Positions 26,890 through 36,698 of a DNA stretch of 36,698 bases are shown piece after piece (within the stretch, counting starts at the first letter, position 1; every line of letters starts with the position of its first letter). The notes under the pieces are model-generated. The model searched no databases and was not told where the DNA came from. It worked only from the letters and a program-made list of their open reading frames with translations. The position numbers were made by a program, and so were the translations under genes. This stretch comes from Tubiluchus corallicola (Eukaryota > Priapulida > Priapulimorpha > Priapulimorphida > Tubiluchidae): positions 1-36,698 of the forward strand of contig JAQGDQ010001518.1 of the NCBI GenBank assembly GCA_030141605.1, given 5' to 3'.

Positions 26890-27208
26890 GTTTTTTTATA
26901 TAGGCCTGTATGTGAGATTACTCATTTAAAGTGCTGTGAATTATGTGATTATTTTTGTTATGATTTGTAACTTAATTTGAAATGTAAAGTGTGACAGTTA
27001 AATTTGAATTTTGTTAATAAAGTGTATTATTAGTGTGGCCGCAATTTATACAAATCGTTATGTTTCTCTAATGACTATTTTTGACTGGATTATTTTCACA
27101 GCACAATTAGTGCAAAATCACAGGTAAGAGCAAGTCAATCAATACCCACTAAGGTTTTTAGCGTAATGCAACCTTTCTAACTGCAATAAATTAGACATAA
27201 AATTAGTG
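26890..27208. other. Intronic, no feature recognised
   Basis: AT-rich receptor intron sequence up to the 38-bp array. Confidence 0.4.
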
Positions 27209-27780
27209 TTAACAGTGCACGATCAGGACAGGCTCTCTCCCTCTCTTTAACAGTGCACGATCAGGACAGGCTCTCTCCCTCTCTTTAACAGTACACGATC
27301 AGGACAGGCTCTCTCCCTCTCTTTAACAGTGCACGATCAGGACAGGCTCTCTCCCTCTCTTTAACAGTGCACGATCAGGACAGGCTCTCTCCCTCTCTTT
27401 AACAGTGCACGATCAGGACAGGCTCTCTCCCTCTCTTTAACAGTGCACGATCAGGACAGGCTCTCTCCCTCTCTTTAACAGTGCACGATCAGGACAGGCT
27501 CTCTCCCTCTCTTTAACAGTGCACGATCAGGACAGGCTCTCTCCCTCTCTTTAACAGTGCACGATCAGGACAGGCTCTCTCCCTCTCTTTAACAGTGCAC
27601 GATCAGGACAGGCTCTCTCCCTCTCTTTAACAGTGCACGATCAGGACAGGCTCTCTCCCTCTCTTTAACAGTGCACGATCAGGAAAGGCTCTCTCCCTCT
27701 CTTTAACAGTGCACGATCAGGACAGGCTCTCTCCCTCTCTTTAACAGTGCACGATCAGGACAGGCTCTCTCCCTCTCTTT
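27209..27780 (+). repeat. 38-bp tandem array, 15 near-identical units
   Basis: Unit: TTAACAGTGCACGATCAGGA + CAGGCTCTCTCCCTCTCT. Only two single-base variants were seen in 15 units (G to A in unit 3, C to A in unit 13), so the array is young or homogenised. On the receptor strand each unit junction reads as a pyrimidine tract followed by TTAACAG, like a 3' splice site. No spacers, so not CRISPR. Confidence 0.95.
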
Positions 27781-28309
27781 AAAGCTATTTGGCATCAAAT
27801 TCAATTTTTTCGATATTTCTTTCATTTTTCTTTCTTTCTGAAGAAGGAGAAGAAGAAGAAGAAGAAGAAATAGAACCTACTGGCTTATAATCTTTATTTT
27901 AATCTTCGCTCGAACCACAAGATTCTTCAGCCGTTCGTCAGTTTAATGTTCAGTTGAGTGTACTATCTCAGATATTTTTTAGCACTAGCCACAAATATAA
28001 TACCATTGATGCCATCGTACGTCGAAGAAAAGTTTTTGATGAGTAACAGCGACGCCTTCTATTAATCGTCATAGTCGCCCTAATAACCGAGAAGTGAAGA
28101 AAACGTCAAAGCAAAAACATCACAAACGAGCGGATTTTGTGACCAGTGTGCAACTGAGACGAAGATTTGTAATACCATTACATCATAAACTCTGATTTTA
28201 TTATACTAGCTTTCTCATTCTTGCTCGATCGTGCGTCCAATTTCAATGGTTTATTTTGGCAAGAAAAGTCACTACTGTTGATGCATTACTAGTGTTTTCA
28301 TTTTCATTC
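27781..28309. other. Intronic; short (GAA)n at 27841-27870, otherwise nothing
   Basis: Contains a (GAAGAA) run of about 30 bp. No other feature recognised. Confidence 0.45.
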
Positions 28310-28419
28310 ACTACGGCCAAATCACGTTGAGAACACCGTGATCACTGAAGTTAAGCAACGTAGAGCCTGGTTAGTGCTTTAATGGGTGACCACGTAGGAA
28401 TACCAGCTGCTGTAGGCTT
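28310..28419 (+). pseudogene. 5S rRNA-like sequence with ~12-nt internal deletion
   Basis: ACTACGGCCAAATCACGTTG at the start and AAGTTAAGCAACGTAGAGCC, GGGTGACC and GCTGTAGGCTT in order are diagnostic of 5S rRNA. About 12 nt (GGTTCTCGTCTG region) are missing after AACACC. The box A-like and C-box promoter parts are present. Head of the longer repeat unit to 28800. Confidence 0.85.
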
Positions 28420-28800
28420 GCGGGATGCCCACACTGTATCTCGACACTAGGCGGAGGAGCTGTACAAGCAGCCAACGGCTAGAGGGCGGAGGAGGTCAAG
28501 TGACCCAACGGCCGTGTGTAGAGGAGTAAACCTTCCAAATCAGGAGTGGAGCCCCGAAGGCGGACCAGTGCAGCATGCTCACTGACTCCAGCAGCTCCTG
28601 CAGCCAACCTGGTGCCAAACGTATCGCTCCGCTTTACGTTGGACTACACCAGGAAGGAAGAGAGGGGGTTCCTGCGGTCTGGGCAACTCAGGGTCTCCAT
28701 ACACCTTGCCCAGGCGTGCACCCTGGAGACGTTCAAGGATCGGACTCTCTTGGCGCACATTCCATTGTCTTCCGAGACAGATGCATGCCAACAACAATTT
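28310..28800 (+). mobile_element. 5S-headed repeat unit, copy 1 (possible SINE3)
   Basis: A 5S-like head followed by a ~380-bp GC-rich tail that is also found, in the opposite orientation, at 35021-35454. The tail lacks about 55 bp present in copy 2. Either a 5S-derived SINE or a displaced 5S rDNA repeat with spacer. Confidence 0.7.
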
Positions 28801-29625
28801 CATTTTCGTGTTAGCTAAATTCTTCATCTGAATCCATTTCTGCGCTTGGAATTGGCCACTAAGTCTTGCGCCCGCAGATATTATTGATTCGACCACGCAG
28901 TGCTTCTTTGCTGCCCCTTCTTCTTTATCCTCCAGTATTCAGTGTATGTGGGGAAATCAATCGAAGAATTAGCTTGAAAATAAGATACTGCTCTTCTGAG
29001 ACTTGCCATGGTCATAATGGTAAAGAAGACAAAGTGTCCATTAACTCTCAAAAATTTTATTTTTTAACTGAAGTTAGACGAAATTAACTTAAATGGCATA
29101 GATCTTGAAAGACCTTAACTTAGGACTTTCAAGATTTAGGCAGAACCCATCAAGCTGATTAATTTTTAATATGAAAATCGAAGGTCAAGGCGAAAATCCT
29201 CCAATATGGCCGCCATTTTCAAGATGGCTGACAAAATGGCTATTGCTGGTTTTAAAAGCTGCCTCTTAGCTGCTAGAGCAAACAAGATGGCGATTTTGGT
29301 GACTAAATGTAGATTTTCGAGGTGAGGGAATCGACATCTTATGCTTAAAAACACCTATGACATCATCTATTTAGGATTTGAAGGTGGCTCCCAAGATGGC
29401 TGCATTAGCTTGTATAATGCATTAGCTATTCGCATCTATTTATAAAGTTCCAGGATTTCAGGTATTATTATTAGGCCTACTACTCATATCAAACCATAAC
29501 AATATCAGGCATGTACATCACACATTCAATGGAGTATCTTACCAAGAAACCAGTAATAAGAGGAAACAGTTGAAACCTGAATTTATGAATCCTGGTACAT
29601 AGATACTGCATATGTAAAATTATCT
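28801..29625. other. Intronic; AAGATGGC-type words, otherwise nothing
   Basis: Several CAAGATGGC / AAAATGGC words between 29200 and 29400, common in animal dispersed repeats. No family boundary was defined. Confidence 0.35.
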
Positions 29626-29627
29626 GT

Positions 29628-29681
<54 letters not shown>

Positions 29682-29682
29682 A

Positions 29683-29748
<66 letters not shown>

Positions 29749-29749
29749 C

Positions 29750-29798
<49 letters not shown>
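29626..29798. repeat. (AGT)n microsatellite, tail of a LINE
   Basis: About 57 AGT triplets. On the minus strand it is (TAC)n directly after AAATAAAGATTTTATT, the 3' end of the LINE fragment at 29799-30284. Confidence 0.95.
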
Positions 29799-30284
29799 AT
29801 AAAATCTTTATTTGCCATTTTATAAACATTGACCATCATAATAAAAGACAGACAATCAGTGTTAGTTCATATAAAAAACATACACTGTTCTGGGCAAATG
29901 CGTCTGGTGCAAGCTAAACTATAAGTGCAACTAGAAATTCAAAAATAAAATATAAACTAGTTTAGTAAGGTCTAGGAAAAATGAAATTATGATTTGAGTG
30001 AGTATCATCGTGTTCGTATGTCGGATATTCAAAACGAGTCATTAAATGTTTTTTTTTAATTTAGACTTGAATATTGATAAAGAGCTGCTGTGTTTTAGTG
30101 ATGTCGGTAATGAATTCCAAATTTGTATTGCTTGCTTAGTAATGGAATTCTTTCCATATTGATTGTTCGTTCTAATGTTTCTTAAATTTAGTGTTCTGTT
30201 ATTCGTACTGGGGGTTTTAAGAAGTGGGAGCTTATTGTTTTTGAAAGGAGAATTAATATTGTTGATACATTTATAGAGAAACAA
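29799..30284 (-). mobile_element. 5'-truncated LINE fragment with (TAC)n tail
   Basis: Minus strand. The last 80 codons of a non-LTR retrotransposon polyprotein (30042-30284) are followed by ~240 bp of 3'UTR, an AATAAA and a (TAC)n tail. The C-terminal signature is YGKNSITKQAIQIWNSLPTS then LK..SSLSIFKSKLKK. This resembles the CR1/L2-like clade ending (..WNSLP..LK...S...FK..LK). Function lost by truncation. Confidence 0.8.
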
Positions 30285-30605
30285 AGCATTGTCACATTCG
30301 CCATCACATTAAAACTATGCAAACAAGATTTGCTTGGACACATTTACATCTGCCACGGCACACTTTAGCCGGCTGGCAGCAACAGTTAATAAGTTGTAAA
30401 CATGGGCTTATATGTCCAGTGTGGTTCATATATCACGTCAATGGACCTCATCCAGCCCAGGTGGAATGGTAAAGCTCGGGCAGTGATCAATGTTTGGTCT
30501 AATAGAATCCTGCCTGATACAACACATGTCTGGTTGGCTGGTGTTAGAGAAATTGCCCTCCACTAGCAGACCTCTTCGAGTGGACTCCTCTGCTTTGTGA
30601 ACTAA
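30285..30605. other. No feature recognised
   Basis: Receptor intron sequence with no recognised element. Confidence 0.4.
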
Positions 30606-30609
30606 CATT

Positions 30610-31900
<1,291 letters not shown>

Positions 31901-31904
31901 TTTA

Positions 31905-34127
<2,223 letters not shown>

Positions 34128-35020
34128 GACGCTTATTATTAAATTATGACTTAGTACAATTGACTTGGGTCTATTTTTACTGCACGCCAGTACATACGAA
34201 GTGATTACGTAAATGTTTCGCTGGCGAAAAGCGATGTTGTCACGGATAGATTTGCCGCATTACCTCAGATGACCGAGTGCCTCTTGACATTTTGTTATAG
34301 TAACTGCGTAAACGTGTCACATCTGCTGTAACATTTCGTTTGGCAGCTGGGATTTTGATCTTTCCATTTGAATTAAATGATCTTTATCAGTTCCTAGTGA
34401 CACATCAACACAGGTTCTTGTGCTTGAATGTATAAAGGGTATTCACAGAGGGCACAGCGTATTGAAAGCATCTCTCTTTTTATCCGAAACCATTTTTAAT
34501 CATCGATTTTCTTATCGTCCGTCTAGTAATCTTCAAAAAGCGACAGAGAACAGGGGATCTTAGTTGCAGGAAATCAGACGGAAGAACTTATGAACATTTT
34601 GAATGAACAGTTGACTTGGTCGAAGAGAAATATCAACGCGTATTTCCTATCACTAGAATGTTAAAGATTTCTATGTTTTAACCTGCTTTCATATTCCCAC
34701 TTTTTAAATTTCTACTGTATTACCTTGAGTACCTGATGGCTTTGTTGGGTAAGGTGGTTAGAAGTAGTCAGTTTCGTAATAATCAACCTTCTACCTTAGT
34801 TCTAGTAACGAATACAGTTGTTTTACTTCGAAATAAAGGTAACTCGAACCTCTTACTAGGAATATCTATTAGCAAAACATTTTTCTGTGGGAACTCGGGC
34901 CAGGACTAAATGAATTCAGATCCAAATCAGCGAGCAGGACCGTATCTATCACTTGACTATGCCTGGTCAGACGCGGTTTACTCATATACAACTAAGCAGT
35001 TTGCTCAAATATTAGGTGTA
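34128..35020. other. No feature recognised
   Basis: Receptor intron sequence between the LINE end and the 5S-headed repeat. Confidence 0.4.
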
Positions 35021-35574
35021 TGAAAATGTTGGCTGGCATCCTTCTGTCTCGGAAGACAATGGAGTGCGTGCCAAGAGAGTCAGTTATTGATCACATTGAT
35101 GGAGCTGCAGCGTCGACTTTGGCTGAGCAGTGCGATCCTTGAAGGTCTCCGGGGCGCACGCCTGGGCAAGGTGTATGGAGATCTTGAGTTGCCCAGACAA
35201 CAGGAGCCCCTCTCTTCCTCGCTGGTGTAGTTCAAAGGAAAGCGGAGCGATACGTTTGGCACCAGGTTGGCTGCAGGAGCTGCCGGAGTCAGTGAGCATG
35301 CTGCACTGGTCCGTCTTCGGGGCTCCACTCCTGATTTGGAAGGTTTACTCCTCTACACATGGCTGTTGAGTCACTTGACCTCCTTTGCCCTCTAGCCGTT
35401 GGCTGCTTGCGCAGCTCCTCCGCCTAGTGTAGAGATACAGAGTGGGCATCCCGCAAGCCTACAGCACCAGGTATTCCTTGGCGGTCACCCATCCAAGTAC
35501 TAACCAGGCTCTACGTTGCTTAACTTCGGTGATCAGACGAGAACCGGCGTTTTCAACGTGATTTGGCCGTAGTC
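35021..35574 (-). mobile_element. 5S-headed repeat unit, copy 2 (possible SINE3)
   Basis: Minus strand: 5S-like head 35455-35574 plus tail 35021-35454, sharing its whole length with 28310-28800. The shared 3' limit is near GAGACAGA.GATGCC.....CAA. A tail of ~55 bp between ATCG and GACTCTCTTGG is extra compared with copy 1. Confidence 0.7.
35455..35574 (-). rRNA. 5S rRNA gene-like sequence, full length (120 nt)
   Basis: The minus strand reads GACTACGGCCAAATCACGTT...CGTCTGATCACC, AAGTTAAGCAACG, GGATGGGTGACC and GGTGCTGTAGGCTT. All internal promoter regions are present and the length is normal. Differences from the usual animal 5S (for example CGCCAAGGAATACCTGG in place of CGCCTGGGAATACCAGG) affect helix pairs, so it may be a retro-copy rather than a working gene. 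Confidence 0.7.
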
Positions 35575-36030
35575 GCATGTATACAAATATTCGTTCGTAA
35601 ATAGAGTAGTTCCAATCTGAAATGTTCCTAATTATGACGTGGTTAATGCACCAAACATTGTCAGTTTCAACACCAGACTAGCAAACTGCAACTTTTTAAA
35701 CTGGTGCCATTTTAACTGTTTAACGTAAGCCATTTTCCTTACTGTAGTTTCTCTCCATTTTAAGTTTTTTAAGATTTGTCTCGTTTAATGATAAACTTTT
35801 TACTGTCCATATATTTGTTTTATAACTGTGATCGTAAATACATTGTAAATTGTATATTGTAAATAACATGCTGCCATTTTATTTTATAAAAAAATCTATT
35901 TTTATAAATGTTCTTAAACAAATAAAAATAAAATAAAAATAAATTATAATGTTATGATTCCCTTATAACCTGTCGAATTGGCTTATAACCTGTGTGTTTG
36001 ACTCTTTGACCGAAGTCACCTTACTATTGC
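35575..36030. other. No feature recognised; AT-rich
   Basis: AT-rich sequence with an AAATAAAAATAAAATAAAAATA run near 35920-35945. The 5' part of the LINE fragment may begin just before 36031. Confidence 0.35.

Positions 36031-36698
<668 letters not shown>

Noticed and set aside
27209-27780. CRISPR-like array
   Set aside because: Units are directly adjacent with no spacers, and the genome is eukaryotic.
28546-28818. Frame shared with 35080-35328 (starts MEPRRRTSAACSLTP) as a conserved protein
   Set aside because: Both lie in the tail of the same 5S-headed repeat, so the sharing reflects copy origin. The two diverge by frameshifts.

Overview
This is animal (eukaryotic) genomic DNA. Coding sequence is sparse and split by GT-AG introns, and there are many microsatellites, SINE, LINE and DNA-transposon relics and 5S-rRNA-derived repeats. 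The protein relationships (a TTLL4-type enzyme and a GnRH/AKH/corazonin-type receptor) and the repeat style suggest a lophotrochozoan, most likely a mollusc. The species is an inference only.

Left part (about 2.4-17.1 kb): 13 consecutive in-phase exons on the + strand encode the C-terminal 559 residues of a tubulin tyrosine ligase-like (TTLL4-type) protein. They cover the whole TTL/ATP-grasp catalytic domain and the conserved TTLL4 C-terminal block, ending in a stop at 17138. The N-terminal exons lie upstream or were not recognised. Its introns hold three MITE-like DNA transposons with target-site duplications (two hAT-type, one piggyBac-type is TTAA-flanked), a 1.1-kb inverted-repeat element with a TATA-like box and a hammerhead-ribozyme-like segment, several minisatellites, and a new-looking dispersed repeat family with five copies in the window.

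Middle (17-24.4 kb): no convincing gene. It holds a duplicated terminal-exon/3'UTR segment, a 9 x 63-bp minisatellite, a GC-richer unclassified segment with hairpins, a long GA tract, a tRNA-derived SINE with an (ATT)n tail, and a 150-bp dispersed duplication.

Right part (24.5 kb to the end): the first coding exon (24496-25017) of a rhodopsin-family GPCR of the GnRH/AKH receptor group, TM1 to TM4, ending at a splice donor. No later exon was found, so intron 1 is probably over 11.6 kb. The intron contains a hAT-like MITE with a perfect 8-bp target-site duplication, a near-perfect 15 x 38-bp array that resembles repeated 3' splice sites, two 5S-rRNA-headed repeat units in opposite orientation, three 5'-truncated LINE 3' ends whose tails are long microsatellites, and a 0.9-kb compound trinucleotide array. 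The two genes are not functionally linked by anything visible. The strongest story is how retroelement 3' ends and short repeats have seeded the unusual tandem-repeat load.
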